Below, one piece after another: positions 1 to 8,579 of a stretch of DNA of 33,194 bases (positions are counted from its first letter, which is position 1; every line of letters begins with the position of its first letter). The stretch covers positions 1 to 33,194 of the forward strand of contig DDEU01000017.1 of the NCBI GenBank assembly GCA_002336815.1, given 5' to 3'. The notes under the pieces were generated by a model. The model ran no database searches. It was given only the letters and a program-made list of their open reading frames with translations, and was not told the DNA's origin. This DNA is from Chitinophagaceae bacterium UBA1946 (GTDB lineage: Bacteria; Bacteroidota; Bacteroidia; Chitinophagales; Chitinophagaceae). A program made the translations under genes and the position numbers.

Positions 1-1090
1 GAGGGGAGAAGATGATGCATTTTTTCGGATAGGGTGTATGCCGCTCCGGGTGTGTATTGCGTAGCTCCGTGGTTTTACCGCCCGGCCAACCGGTGATGCT
101 GTCACGCAGCAGGTAAAAAACCTGGAGGTTTATTTCGTAGGCATCGCCTTTGTCAACCAGCAGGTCGCTCAAGCCATTGTCGTTATAGTCATGATTGGTC
201 AAACTCAGCACCGGCTTTTTCAATTTAAGTGCAAGGTCAACCACCGCCTTCTTCATCATCCTGTTTGTCCACACACACTCACCGGTAAGCCAGGGCCGTT
301 TAAAGCGGGTGAGTTCGCTGGCGGCTGCTTCATCAATTACAAAAGTGCAGTCATCGTGGTTTTGAAGTAAAGAAGCCGGTACATCTTCGGTGTCATCCAG
401 TTCTGTTGCCTGTTGTATCACCGGCGCTTTTGTTTGGCCCCAGCCCATCAAAATGATCTTCTTCGATCTCATGATCGTGCTGATGCCCATGGTAATCGCC
501 ATCCTTGGTACTTCACTCATATTGCCAAACTCATAACTGTTGGCGAGCCTTGTACTGTTGTCTAAATTGGTCAGTCTTGTTTTGGTGTAAATGCCGCTGC
601 CGGGTTCGTTAAAGCCAATGTGACCGTTGATGCCAATACCGAGTATCTGCAGGTCGAGCCCGCCAGCTTCTTCGATCTGTTTTTCATACTGCAGGCAATG
701 CTCTTTTACCTTATCCTTTGGCACCATTCCATCGGGCAGGTGATAATTATCGGGATCGATATCTGTTTGCTCAAACAAATTCTTCCGCATAAAATAATGA
801 TAGCTCTGCAGTGCATCCTTTTCCATTGGGTAGTACTGATCCAGGTTGAATGTGATCACATTCTTAAAGCTCAATCCTTCTTCCTGGTGCATCTTTACCA
901 GTTGTGCATAGAGTGTTTTGGGAGAGGAGCCGGTGGCAAGGCCGATCACGCATTTTTGTCCCGCTGCTTCCTTTTCTTTAATGAGCGCTGCAATTTGGTT
1001 GGCGATGAACAGGGAACCTTCCTGTGAGGTTGGAAATATCTTTACAGGGATCTTTTCCAGCGAATCGGTGAGATCAATTTTATGCGGCAT
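1..1090 (-). CDS. nagB: Glucosamine-6-phosphate deaminase with C-terminal LmbE/PIG-L domain (3' end outside window)
   Basis: Open from an ATG at 1090 to the window edge with no stop, so 363 codons are visible. NagB converts glucosamine-6-phosphate to fructose-6-phosphate and ammonia in the cytoplasm, in amino-sugar catabolism. Residues 1-260 carry the family signatures: a sugar-phosphate loop GLATGSSP (50-57), FNLDQYY (81-87) with Asp84 at the position of the E. coli general base Asp72, and GINGHIGFNEP (153-163) with His157 and Glu162 in the ring-opening site. A normal NagB is about 260 residues. Here the frame continues through a linker and reaches KKCIIFSP just as the window ends, the usual lead-in to the HPDD motif of LmbE deacetylase-like domains. 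In Bacteroidota a NagB-LmbE fusion of roughly 640-670 residues is known, which fits. The neighbours suggest no shared operon; a 177-bp gap separates it from the upstream lipoprotein gene. Confidence 0.9.
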   Translation of the reverse strand, partial: MPHKIDLTDSLEKIPVKIFPTSQEGSLFIANQIAALIKEKEAAGQKCVIGLATGSSPKTLYAQLVKMHQEEGLSFKNVITFNLDQYYPMEKDALQSYHYFMRKNLFEQTDIDPDNYHLPDGMVPKDKVKEHCLQYEKQIEEAGGLDLQILGIGINGHIGFNEPGSGIYTKTRLTNLDNSTRLANSYEFGNMSEVPRMAITMGISTIMRSKKIILMGWGQTKAPVIQQATELDDTEDVPASLLQNHDDCTFVIDEAAASELTRFKRPWLTGECVWTNRMMKKAVVDLALKLKKPVLSLTNHDYNDNGLSDLLVDKGDAYEINLQVFYLLRDSITGWPGGKTTELRNTHPERHTPYPKKCIIFSP

Positions 1091-1267
1091 GCAATTTTTT
1101 TCTAAAGTTAATTTTTTTGATGGTATACAAACAGCTGTAGGGAAAAAATCAACAATGATCAAAATTGTGCAGATCCTGTTATTGCATGAGGTAGTGAGGT
1201 GCTGAACGGACGATACGGATGGTGAGATTGCAGGAAAATATACTGTTAATTATCATTCCGCAGTGAC
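1091..1267. other. Gap between lipoprotein gene and nagB
   Basis: This 177-bp A/T-rich stretch has no convincing gene, hairpin terminator or TAnnTTTG promoter box on either strand. It must hold the 5' leader of nagB. Confidence 0.5.
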
Positions 1268-1678
1268 CTACCTGGTGGGGACATACTTTTCTTTGTACAC
1301 GCCTTCAATGGCATGGTAGTCGATGACCAGTACGGTACTTGTTTGCTCACTGATGGTAAGCGTTTCCGTAACGGTTTGGCAACTTGAATTTTTCTCCAGC
1401 ACATTGCCGGTAAGAATATGCCAGGTGCCAGTGCAGACCTGTGGAGAACCGCCCAGGTTATTCTTTTCATCAAAATGCCCTGTCGCTAAAAATTCAATTT
1501 GTTTTGAAAAATTTGCCGGGGTATTTCTCCATAAAAAATCGCCGCCATTAACATAGCTGCTGTTGGTCTGGATCAGTTTCCATTTGCCCACAATGGTTGT
1601 ATTTTCCAGTACCGTTTCTTTTTTGCAGGAAGTAAAGAAAAACAATGAAAGAAGCGAAAGGGTAAATAGCTGTTTCAT
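1268..1678 (-). CDS. Small lipocalin-like lipoprotein
   Basis: The product is 136 residues. It starts MKQLFTLSLLSLFFFTSCKK, a lipoprotein signal peptide with lipobox cysteine 18 followed by Lys-Lys, typical of Bacteroidota lipoproteins. The mature part begins with a 'GKWKLIQT' strand and has alternating beta-strand character (QIEFLATGHFD, GTWHILTGN, LTISEQTSTVLVIDYH), as in the small lipocalin-like domain family common in this phylum. Exact ligand or role cannot be told. It lies between the terminator of the upstream gene and nagB, so it is probably monocistronic. No -7 box of the TAnnTTTG type was found in the 58 bp before its start that belongs to this gene alone. The domain call rests on pattern only. 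Confidence 0.75.
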   Translation of the reverse strand: MKQLFTLSLLSLFFFTSCKKETVLENTTIVGKWKLIQTNSSYVNGGDFLWRNTPANFSKQIEFLATGHFDEKNNLGGSPQVCTGTWHILTGNVLEKNSSCQTVTETLTISEQTSTVLVIDYHAIEGVYKEKYVPTR

Positions 1679-1736
1679 ATAATGAAGGTTATTCTAAGCA
1701 ACTGACAAGCTAAATGTCTGAAGGGTTGCACTAATG

Positions 1737-1767
1737 AAAAACATCCCTGTTTGGCAGGGATGTTTTT
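1737..1767. terminator. Bidirectional intrinsic terminator
   Basis: A perfect 13-bp inverted repeat (left arm 1737-1749, right arm 1755-1767) with a 5-nt loop. The arms end in A5 and T5, so a U-tract is present whichever strand is read. It lies 27 bp past the stop of the large Asp-box repeat gene on the minus strand and closes that transcription unit. Confidence 0.9.
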
Positions 1768-1793
1768 ACTGGTAACTTATAGCCGATCACTCA

Positions 1794-4700
1794 TCACTGC
1801 CCATCCTTCTTATTCAGTTTCGGCTTATCCATCGATTCTTTTAAGATCGCTGCTTTTACTTTTTCCTGGTATTGCGAATTGATATTTACATTGAGTTGCT
1901 GCGCCTCACCCAACTGCTGCTGCAGGCTCTGTATCCTGTTTACCTGCAGGTTGGAGGGTGGTGTTTCCTGGTTGCAGATGGCAGCATACACATCCGTGAT
2001 GTCTTCCCTCAATTTTTTCTCGTCGGCAAAAATTGACTTCTGTTTGGTAGCAAGACATTTGCTGCGCAATTCCTCCAGCTTGTTATTGTATTCATCTGCC
2101 AATTTTTTCACTTTTGGATTTTTGATAGCAGCAAGGCTTTGTTTTAAAGAAGCCTGAACTATATTGATGCTGTCAACCAGTTTGGCCAGGCTTTCATGCA
2201 TGTTGTACAGTTTCATGGCTGCATCATATTGCAACTGCATATCGTCCCTACTCATTTCGCTGTTAGGATCACGCTGCATCACAATCTTGTTCTCCTGTGT
2301 CTTGTCGCCCACTTTTATTTTTACCGTGTATTCTCCCGGTAACACAGTTGGTGCCACAAATCCTCCGAAGTCCATTTTAGAACCGCCACCAGCAACTTTC
2401 GGTGGCGTGTAACGCATATTCCAGTGTACAATATTCAATCCTTTTCTTTTGGTACCCGGCATACTCTGTACCAGCTTACCAGCTTTATCGTAGATCTCCA
2501 CCCTCACATTACCCGTATTAAGGCGGTCTTTAAAATAATACATAATGGGTGCATCCTGCGATGAATTGGGGCCCGTATAACCATCGTTGTTGCTGGAACC
2601 TACATAGTATTTGCCCATGCTGATGTCGAATGGCTTGGGGCTGAATATCACTACATCTTTGTCTGCCACATCTTTGGTCATGTTACGCATTGGGGTAATG
2701 TCATCAACGATGATGATACCACGGCCGTGTGTTGCCAGTATCAGGTCGTTGGTTACGGGGTGTATCTGTATATCCCTTACCAATGCCTTCCAGGGAATAT
2801 TGTTTTTCATGCGGAACCAGTTGGCACCAGCATCAATGCTTCCAAATAATCCCATTTCAGTTCCCAAAAACAACAGGTCTTTATTTACCAGGTCTTCTTT
2901 TATTTTATGGGCATAGCCGGTAAATTCTTTGCTGGTAAGCCTCGTCCAGGTTTTACCCATGTCTGTTGATTTGGCCACATAGGTTTTCATATCGCCATAC
3001 ATGTGGTTGTCAAAAGTGGCATACACGGTATTTTTATCAAAGGTTGATAACTGGATACTGCTAACCCATGTTTGCGCAGGAATGCCTGCTGCTGCATAAT
3101 TGGCCGCCACATTCGTCCATTTTTTTCCGCCATCTGTTGTGTACTGGATATTACCATCGTCTGTACCTACCCAAATGATGTTTTCGTCAAAGGGAGATTC
3201 TGTCAATGTAAAAATGGTACAATGATTTTCTGCAGAAGTATTATCAGCGCTCAGTCCGCCGGAAGCTTCCTGGTTTTGTTTTGCTTTGTTATTGGTGGTA
3301 AGATCGGGAGATATCCTCGTCCAGTTCTTACCCATGTCAGTCGACTTGTACAAGTATTGTGCGGCCATGTAAAGATTGGCCTTATTCTTTGTGCCAGTTA
3401 CGATCGGGGAGTTCCAGTTGAAGCGAAGTTTTTCTTCATCTTTTGTTGCCTGTGGTTTGATCGTGTATTGTTTGCCCTGTTTGAGATCGCTCCGGAAAGC
3501 TTCACCACCCTGTGATTCAGCATATACCATATCAGGATTGGTGCCATCAACCTGTACCCAAAATCCATCTCCGCCACCGAGGTTCTTCCAATCTGCATTT
3601 TCAATGCCACCGGCGCTTTGCGACGGAGCATACCAACTCTGGTTATCCTGCAGACCGCCATAAACATTGTAAGGCGCTTTCATATCGTACACCACATGAT
3701 AGAACTGTGATACAGGCAATGCAGCCAGCATTACCCAGGAGCCACCCCGGTCGTTGCTCATGTACACGCCACCGTCAGTGCCGAGGTACATTTGATTGGT
3801 ATAGTTGGGATTTATCCACAATGCATGATGATCGGAATGTACATTGCCGCTGCCATCAGCAAAGGATAAACCACCGTCATCGCTATAGCTGAATAAAAAA
3901 CCGGGACGGTACACTCTTTTTGAATCTTTGGGATCAACCACCAGGCAGGAAAAATAAAAGGGCCTTGATTCAACACTCAGCGTAGTGGTCTGGCGTTTCC
4001 AGCTTTCGCCACCATCAGTAGATAAAAACAAACCGGTGGTTTCTGCTTCTACAATCGCCAGTATCCTGTTGGGTTCACTCGGTGCCAGGGCAAGGGCTGT
4101 ACGTCCCATTGGCTTGTTGGGCAGGCCATTCCTCAACTCTTTCCAGGTTTTGCCGCCGTCAGTGCTTTTGAAAATACCGCTGCTCATTCCGCCTGAGTTA
4201 AATGAATAAGGAGTACGGCGAAAATCCCAGGTACTGGCATAAATAACAGCAGGGTTGGATGGATCGACCGCAATGTCAGCCACGCCTGTTTTTTCATTTA
4301 CATACAATATCTTTTCAAAAGTTTTTCCTGCATCGGTAGATTTATAAAGGCCACGGTTTTTGCTATCGCTCCAAAGCGGGCCGGGCGCTGCTACATAAAC
4401 GATGCTGGAGTTTTTGGGATCTACAATGATCTTGCTGATGTGCTCTGTGCTATCCAGTCCGCCCGTCTTTGTCCAGTTATCACCACCATCACTTGTCTTA
4501 TACAAACCATCGCCGATGGAAACCGTGTTTCGCATATTGCTTTCACCGGTACCTACATATACGGTTGCAGGGTTTTGCTGATCGATGGCAAGGGCTCCTA
4601 TGCTCTGGCAGTATTTATCAAAAATGGAACGGAAGGTAGCACCGGAGTTGCTCGATTTCCAAACGCCACCACCGGCAGAGCCTATGTACAATGTGCGTGG

Positions 4701-4865
4701 TTCGTTGTTAACACCTTCGATACAGGTAATGCGGCCACCCATAACGGCGGGGCCTACCTGCCGGGCTTCCATCATGCCAAAAGTGGCAGAGGTAATTTGC
4801 GCCATGCTGCTGTTTGTTACAGCCGTAGCGGAAAAAATACACAGCAGTTGTACTATCTTTCTCAT
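1794..4865 (-). CDS. Large secreted Asp-box / sortilin-type beta-propeller protein
   Basis: The product is 1023 residues with an N-terminal signal peptide (MRKIVQLLCIFSATAVTNSS, cleavage near AQ at 22-23). Residues of roughly 40-740 contain repeated Asp-box motifs of the S-x-D-x-G-x-x-W/F type, for example YKTSDGGDNW, YKSTDAGKTF, FKSTDGGKTW, FLSTDGGESW, YMSNDRGGSW, YKSTDMGKNW and AKSTDMGKTW, which mark blades of BNR/VPS10 (sortilin)-like propellers. After the propeller come an immunoglobulin-like segment (VRVEIYDKAGKLV...GEYTVKIKVGD) and a long helical C-terminus rich in Lys, Gln and Glu. Proteins of this build are often labelled glycosyl hydrolase (sialidase-like), but I see no catalytic set for a sialidase, so a binding or scaffold role is as likely. 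It follows the LolA-like gene by 33 bp and is probably cotranscribed with it; a strong terminator follows. Confidence 0.88.
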   Translation of the reverse strand: MRKIVQLLCIFSATAVTNSSMAQITSATFGMMEARQVGPAVMGGRITCIEGVNNEPRTLYIGSAGGGVWKSSNSGATFRSIFDKYCQSIGALAIDQQNPATVYVGTGESNMRNTVSIGDGLYKTSDGGDNWTKTGGLDSTEHISKIIVDPKNSSIVYVAAPGPLWSDSKNRGLYKSTDAGKTFEKILYVNEKTGVADIAVDPSNPAVIYASTWDFRRTPYSFNSGGMSSGIFKSTDGGKTWKELRNGLPNKPMGRTALALAPSEPNRILAIVEAETTGLFLSTDGGESWKRQTTTLSVESRPFYFSCLVVDPKDSKRVYRPGFLFSYSDDGGLSFADGSGNVHSDHHALWINPNYTNQMYLGTDGGVYMSNDRGGSWVMLAALPVSQFYHVVYDMKAPYNVYGGLQDNQSWYAPSQSAGGIENADWKNLGGGDGFWVQVDGTNPDMVYAESQGGEAFRSDLKQGKQYTIKPQATKDEEKLRFNWNSPIVTGTKNKANLYMAAQYLYKSTDMGKNWTRISPDLTTNNKAKQNQEASGGLSADNTSAENHCTIFTLTESPFDENIIWVGTDDGNIQYTTDGGKKWTNVAANYAAAGIPAQTWVSSIQLSTFDKNTVYATFDNHMYGDMKTYVAKSTDMGKTWTRLTSKEFTGYAHKIKEDLVNKDLLFLGTEMGLFGSIDAGANWFRMKNNIPWKALVRDIQIHPVTNDLILATHGRGIIIVDDITPMRNMTKDVADKDVVIFSPKPFDISMGKYYVGSSNNDGYTGPNSSQDAPIMYYFKDRLNTGNVRVEIYDKAGKLVQSMPGTKRKGLNIVHWNMRYTPPKVAGGGSKMDFGGFVAPTVLPGEYTVKIKVGDKTQENKIVMQRDPNSEMSRDDMQLQYDAAMKLYNMHESLAKLVDSINIVQASLKQSLAAIKNPKVKKLADEYNNKLEELRSKCLATKQKSIFADEKKLREDITDVYAAICNQETPPSNLQVNRIQSLQQQLGEAQQLNVNINSQYQEKVKAAILKESMDKPKLNKKDGQ

Positions 4866-4898
4866 AAATATTTTGTTTGATTGTTGTTCAATGATGGA

Positions 4899-5591
4899 TT
4901 ACCTGGATGGCCTGAAAAGTTTGTCATCCAGCGGCACATTCACTTCTATTTTATCAAAGGTGATGTTGTCGAATGTGTGTGGGAACATGTAACCATCGGG
5001 CGTTTTTTTGAAGTCGTAATAATCGGTGCTGCCACGCTGCTGCTGCCCGTTGCTTACCGATACGGTTTTGATACGGATGATATAGTAGGAGGCAGGATCA
5101 ATAAAGTAGTACAGTGTTTTATTGGGCGTAACGCTCACTTTTAACTGGATGGCATCCACGCCGTCCACGTCTTCATTCTCCAGTTGGTCCACCGCATACC
5201 CTTTTTCTTTATAGTTGAGTAAAATGCCCTGCTGATCGAGGTCGTTCTGTGCGTTCTTCACATCTTCGGCAGTCATGTTCTCAGGCGTTTTCTGCCCCTG
5301 GAAAGGATTGAAATTAAAGCCGGAATCGTTTGTTACGATCGTGTACCCGGTAAGTCCGCTGAAAGAAAACTCAGTTCGCTGGGCTTTTTTGTCGATTCCA
5401 TAAATACTAAAAGGAATCTTTTGTCCGGAGAATTCTATGTTACCGGTCATGCGGACGGTTTTGATGCTGAGCAGTTTGTCTTTGCCGCCCTGCGCTTCAA
5501 TTACCCTGGCGATCACCTCATCAGGGTTTGACTGTGCATAGGTGCTGCCGTACGCAAATGCCATCAGCATTAGTGAGCAGATTAATTTCAT
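4899..5591 (-). CDS. LolA-like outer-membrane lipoprotein-sorting family protein
   Basis: The product is 230 residues with a signal peptide (MKLICSLMLMAFAYGSTYAQ) ending at Gln20. The mature protein starts NPDEVIARVIEAQGGKDKLL and continues in beta-rich sequence with 'TVRMTGNIEF', 'GYTIVTNDSGFNFNPF' and a C-terminal 'DYYDFKKTPDGYMFPHTF' element. That pattern (helix, then a curved sheet covering a lipid cavity) is the LolA/LppX-like fold found in many Bacteroidota periplasmic proteins. Whether it carries lipoproteins or another lipid cannot be read from the sequence. It is the first gene of a likely two-gene operon with the Asp-box repeat protein 33 bp downstream; a possible -7 box lies 32 bp upstream of its start. 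Confidence 0.75.
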   Translation of the reverse strand: MKLICSLMLMAFAYGSTYAQSNPDEVIARVIEAQGGKDKLLSIKTVRMTGNIEFSGQKIPFSIYGIDKKAQRTEFSFSGLTGYTIVTNDSGFNFNPFQGQKTPENMTAEDVKNAQNDLDQQGILLNYKEKGYAVDQLENEDVDGVDAIQLKVSVTPNKTLYYFIDPASYYIIRIKTVSVSNGQQQRGSTDYYDFKKTPDGYMFPHTFDNITFDKIEVNVPLDDKLFRPSR

Positions 5592-5622
5592 AAATGAAAA
5601 TTTGATTGTTTTGAATTAGCAA

Positions 5623-5629
5623 CAAAGTA
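5623..5629 (-). promoter_or_regulatory. Possible -7 promoter element of the LolA-like gene
   Basis: On the minus strand this reads TACTTTG, one base shorter than the Bacteroidota -7 consensus TAnnTTTG, and sits 32 bp before the ATG. There is only a T-rich tract, no clear TTG, at the expected -33 position. Weak evidence. Confidence 0.35.
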
Positions 5630-5691
5630 GTTTTTTTTATCTCTTGCTAAAAAAAAATTATGTGAATGGCTGATAATGATAAACACTGCAT

Positions 5692-5727
5692 AAAAAAAGG
5701 AGCACTTCCCTAAAAGAGAAACGCTCC
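5692..5727 (-). terminator. Intrinsic terminator of the DUF885 gene
   Basis: On the minus strand a 12-bp stem (three G-T wobbles) with loop TTTTA is followed directly by T7 (5698-5692). It lies about 50 bp past the stop codon at 5778. Confidence 0.85.
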
Positions 5728-5733
5728 CGAGCA

Positions 5734-5775
5734 TTCGTAACTCATAACTCTTAATTCATAACTCATCATTCATTC
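5734..5775. repeat. Degenerate heptamer tandem repeat
   Basis: Six consecutive 7-bp units on the plus strand: ttcgtaa, ctcataa, ctcttaa, ttcataa, ctcatca, ttcattc. It fills the space between the stop codon of the DUF885 gene and its terminator. On the minus strand the units read roughly TTATGAR, and a 7-bp period puts TGA or TAA in more than one frame. Confidence 0.7.
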
Positions 5776-5777
5776 AC

Positions 5778-7565
5778 TCACTTCTGTGCTGCCGCCCAGG
5801 CATCCATCTTTTGCTCCAGTACATCCAGCGGCATACAACCATCTTTTAATATTTCATCATGAAAAGCTGCGATGCTGAATTTGGCACCCAGTTGTTTTTC
5901 ATACCTGGCCCTCAGCTCCCTGATCTTTAAGGCGCCGGTCTTATAACTCAATGCCTGCCCGGGTATCGCCATGTATCGTTCTATTTCTGCAGTGGCGCCG
6001 GCCTCATCGATCTGTTCATTGGCCATCATGTAAGCGATGGCTTTTTCACGGCTCCAGCCCTTGGTATGCAATGCTACGTCTACTACCAAACGGATGGCAC
6101 GGTGCATTTCATCACCGAGGTTGCCCATCTTTTGAAAAGGATCTGTATAAAGACCGAGTTCACTACCGAGCGATTCAGTGTACAATGCCCAGCCTTCGCC
6201 ATAGGCACCATACCAGCTAAAGCGGCGGAAGCGGGGCAGTGATTTATTTTCCTGCTGCAATGATATCTGGTAGTGATGCCCGGGTATGGCCTCGTGTGCA
6301 AACAGGGTTTCCATACCGGTGTAATTGAATTTTTTGGCATTGGGGATGGGCGTATAAAAAATGCCGGGTCTTGATCCATCTGCCGTAGCCTGGTTGTATT
6401 CTGCACTGGCGCTGGCTTCCCGGAATGCTTCCGTGCGGCGGATCTCAAATTTTGTGGAAGGAAAATGATTGAATAATTTTTTCAGGAAAGGTTCTTCTTT
6501 TGCCTGTATCGCCCTGAAGCCGGCCAACACTTCTTCCGGCGTGTTGTAAATATTGAATTTCGGATCAGTGAGTATGTAGTGGAAGAAAGCTTTCAGATCG
6601 CCGGTGAAGCCAACCGCTGTTTTGATCTTTTCCATCTCCGCAGATATTCTTGCCACTTCTTTTAATCCCGTTTCATAAATATCATTGGGTTGATTGTTGG
6701 TGGTTGTCCACTGGCGAATGAGATACTGGTATTTAGCTGTACCATTTGGTATGCTGTCAACCCCGCTGCTGTTGCGGCTTTGCGGCAGGTAGGTTTTTTC
6801 CACAAACTCAGTCAGTTTTTTAAATGTAGGTATCACTTCGTTGTCAATGGCTTTTGTATAGGCGGCCGTAAGCCTTTCTTTATCCGGTGCAGAAAATTCA
6901 GCCGGTATTTTATCGACAGGGCCAAATAAAAGATTTGTCTTCGCATCTGCGGTTACAAATGATCTTAGCTGGGGTATGATCTTTACCACCAGTGATCGCG
7001 GCAATACATATCCCTGCGCCATTCCTCTTTTCATATTTTCAATGGCAGTATCTGCCCAGGTGGAGAAACCGTGAATCCTGCCTAAAAAATTATCGTAATC
7101 CTTTACTGTTTTAAAAGGCTGGTTGCCTTCGCCCGAGCCAAGCTGCCCGATGGTTAAATGCAATCCCCAAAACTGGTTGAATGGTGTTAGCTCATCATGA
7201 AAATTAAATGCTTCCAACTGCATGGCCATCTCTCTTTTAAAGATGTCATAGCTGATGCGGTCGTTGCTGCTGAGGTTATCTCTTTTAAAGGAATTAATGC
7301 TATCCGCATATCTTGAATAAAAACTTTTAGCCTGGTTAATGAAGGCAACACTGATGTCATTTTGCAGGATGTCATTGTAGCGGTTATCGCCGTTGGAAGT
7401 GGCTTCGAGTGGATACAATTTCATCCGGTCTTCCCAGTAATTGGCAAACATGCGGTTGATGGCGGCAGAGTCATTGCCGGCACTGGAAGAACTGCTGGCT
7501 GCATTATTGCAGGCTGCAAAAAAAGTGGTGATAGCAAGACAGGATCCTGTGAGGTATTTTATCAT
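5778..7565 (-). CDS. DUF885 family peptidase-like lipoprotein
   Basis: The chosen start (ATG 7565) gives 595 residues beginning MIKYLTGSCLAITTFFAACN, a lipoprotein signal with lipobox cysteine 19; an in-frame ATG 75 bp further upstream would add 25 residues before the signal peptide and is less likely. The body matches the DUF885 family: a helical N-terminal part, then the zinc-site-like motif LFAHEAIPGHHYQ and, about 35 residues on, GEGWALYTE supplying a glutamate. These proteins resemble helical gluzincin metallopeptidases (HExxH-like), and this one would act on the periplasmic or surface side of a membrane. The substrate is unknown. It is likely monocistronic: its start faces truB divergently and a terminator closes its 3' end. 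Confidence 0.87.
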   Translation of the reverse strand: MIKYLTGSCLAITTFFAACNNAASSSSSAGNDSAAINRMFANYWEDRMKLYPLEATSNGDNRYNDILQNDISVAFINQAKSFYSRYADSINSFKRDNLSSNDRISYDIFKREMAMQLEAFNFHDELTPFNQFWGLHLTIGQLGSGEGNQPFKTVKDYDNFLGRIHGFSTWADTAIENMKRGMAQGYVLPRSLVVKIIPQLRSFVTADAKTNLLFGPVDKIPAEFSAPDKERLTAAYTKAIDNEVIPTFKKLTEFVEKTYLPQSRNSSGVDSIPNGTAKYQYLIRQWTTTNNQPNDIYETGLKEVARISAEMEKIKTAVGFTGDLKAFFHYILTDPKFNIYNTPEEVLAGFRAIQAKEEPFLKKLFNHFPSTKFEIRRTEAFREASASAEYNQATADGSRPGIFYTPIPNAKKFNYTGMETLFAHEAIPGHHYQISLQQENKSLPRFRRFSWYGAYGEGWALYTESLGSELGLYTDPFQKMGNLGDEMHRAIRLVVDVALHTKGWSREKAIAYMMANEQIDEAGATAEIERYMAIPGQALSYKTGALKIRELRARYEKQLGAKFSIAAFHDEILKDGCMPLDVLEQKMDAWAAAQK

Positions 7566-7753
7566 GTGTTGATTTTTTGAATGTTGAAAAATAGGATATT
7601 TTATTAAAGGGAGGCAAGAAAAATTATGGATGGGAATCACCGGGCACAGATACGCTCTTGACTTTCCTGGCGGTATTTCATACTATGACTGCACTGCCAT
7701 AAGGCTCTCTTTCAACCCAGTGCTTTTTATAAAAATAATAAACCCGGCCTGTT

Positions 7754-7761
7754 TACCTTTG
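7754..7761 (+). promoter_or_regulatory. -7 promoter box of truB
   Basis: TACCTTTG matches the Bacteroidota -7 consensus TAnnTTTG. Transcription would begin only about 8-10 nt before the GTG start at 7776, so the mRNA would have a very short leader. No good TTG is seen at -33. Confidence 0.55.
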
Positions 7762-7775
7762 CCCAAAATTAACCA

Positions 7776-8579
7776 GTGGCAAAAAAGCAAACTTACCGGC
7801 AGCGATATACCAACCAACTCATCACAGCAGGAGAAGCGCCGCAGCGGCAGGAAAGAAAAGAAAGGGTGGCACTGGATCCTGCCGTTCAGTTGCCATACCT
7901 GGAAGGCAAAGTGATACTGGTAGATAAACCCTTGCACTGGACATCCTTTGATGTGGTGCGCAAACTAAGAAGCCTGCTGCAGATAAAAAAGATCGGGCAT
8001 GCCGGTACACTTGATCCGCTGGCAACGGGTTTACTGATCGTTTGCACCGGCAAATTCACCAAAAAGATCAATGAATACATGGCGCAGGAAAAAGAATACA
8101 CCGGCCATATAACACTGGGAGCCGTTACACCCACTTATGATCTCGAAAGCACCCCGGAACAGCCAAAAGATTTCAGTTTTGTAACGCCTGCCATGCTGCA
8201 GGATACTACCGCCCGGTTTATTGGAACCATCCAGCAGTTTCCGCCCATTTATTCTGCCATTAAAAAAGAAGGCGTAGCCTTGTATGACCTTGCAAGAAGG
8301 GGTGTGGATGTTGAATTAGAGGCACGTACCATCAGCATCAGCAGTTTTGAGATTACACATATTGAATTGCCTGTGGTGGCATTCAAAGTGACCTGTTCAA
8401 CGGGAACGTATATACGCAGCCTGGCGAATGATTTTGGCGCCGCACTTGGTTGTGGTGCTTATCTCAGCAGCCTCCGGCGCACAGCGATCGGTTCTTTTAA
8501 AGCATCCGACGCAATTGATATGGAGAGTTTTGCAGCCAGCCTGGATGCAGGCGAAGCTTCCGTTAAAAAGGATAGTTAA
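7776..8579 (+). CDS. truB: tRNA pseudouridine(55) synthase
   Basis: The product is 267 residues, starting at GTG 7776. TruB isomerises U55 to pseudouridine in the T-loop of tRNAs in the cytoplasm. Visible motifs: VDKPLHWTSFDVV (49-61), the catalytic loop GHAGTLDPLATG (74-85) with nucleophile Asp80, the YSAIKKEGVALYDLAR segment, and TGTYIRSLANDFG. No in-frame ATG precedes the first conserved motif, so GTG (or another non-ATG codon) must be used; the first 40 residues are a basic, Gln/Arg-rich extension not needed for the fold. The C-terminal PUA domain found in some TruB proteins is absent. The last 17 bp overlap the 3' end of the opposing tamL gene. Confidence 0.95.
   Translation: MAKKQTYRQRYTNQLITAGEAPQRQERKERVALDPAVQLPYLEGKVILVDKPLHWTSFDVVRKLRSLLQIKKIGHAGTLDPLATGLLIVCTGKFTKKINEYMAQEKEYTGHITLGAVTPTYDLESTPEQPKDFSFVTPAMLQDTTARFIGTIQQFPPIYSAIKKEGVALYDLARRGVDVELEARTISISSFEITHIELPVVAFKVTCSTGTYIRSLANDFGAALGCGAYLSSLRRTAIGSFKASDAIDMESFAASLDAGEASVKKDS

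Noticed and set aside
620..1027. Plus-strand open frame of 135 codons
   Set aside because: It lies wholly antisense to nagB, whose conserved motifs are clear; the translation has no domain or signal.
7566..7640. Longer N-terminus for the DUF885 lipoprotein
   Set aside because: The extra 25 residues would precede the lipoprotein signal peptide, which must be at the N-terminus to work.
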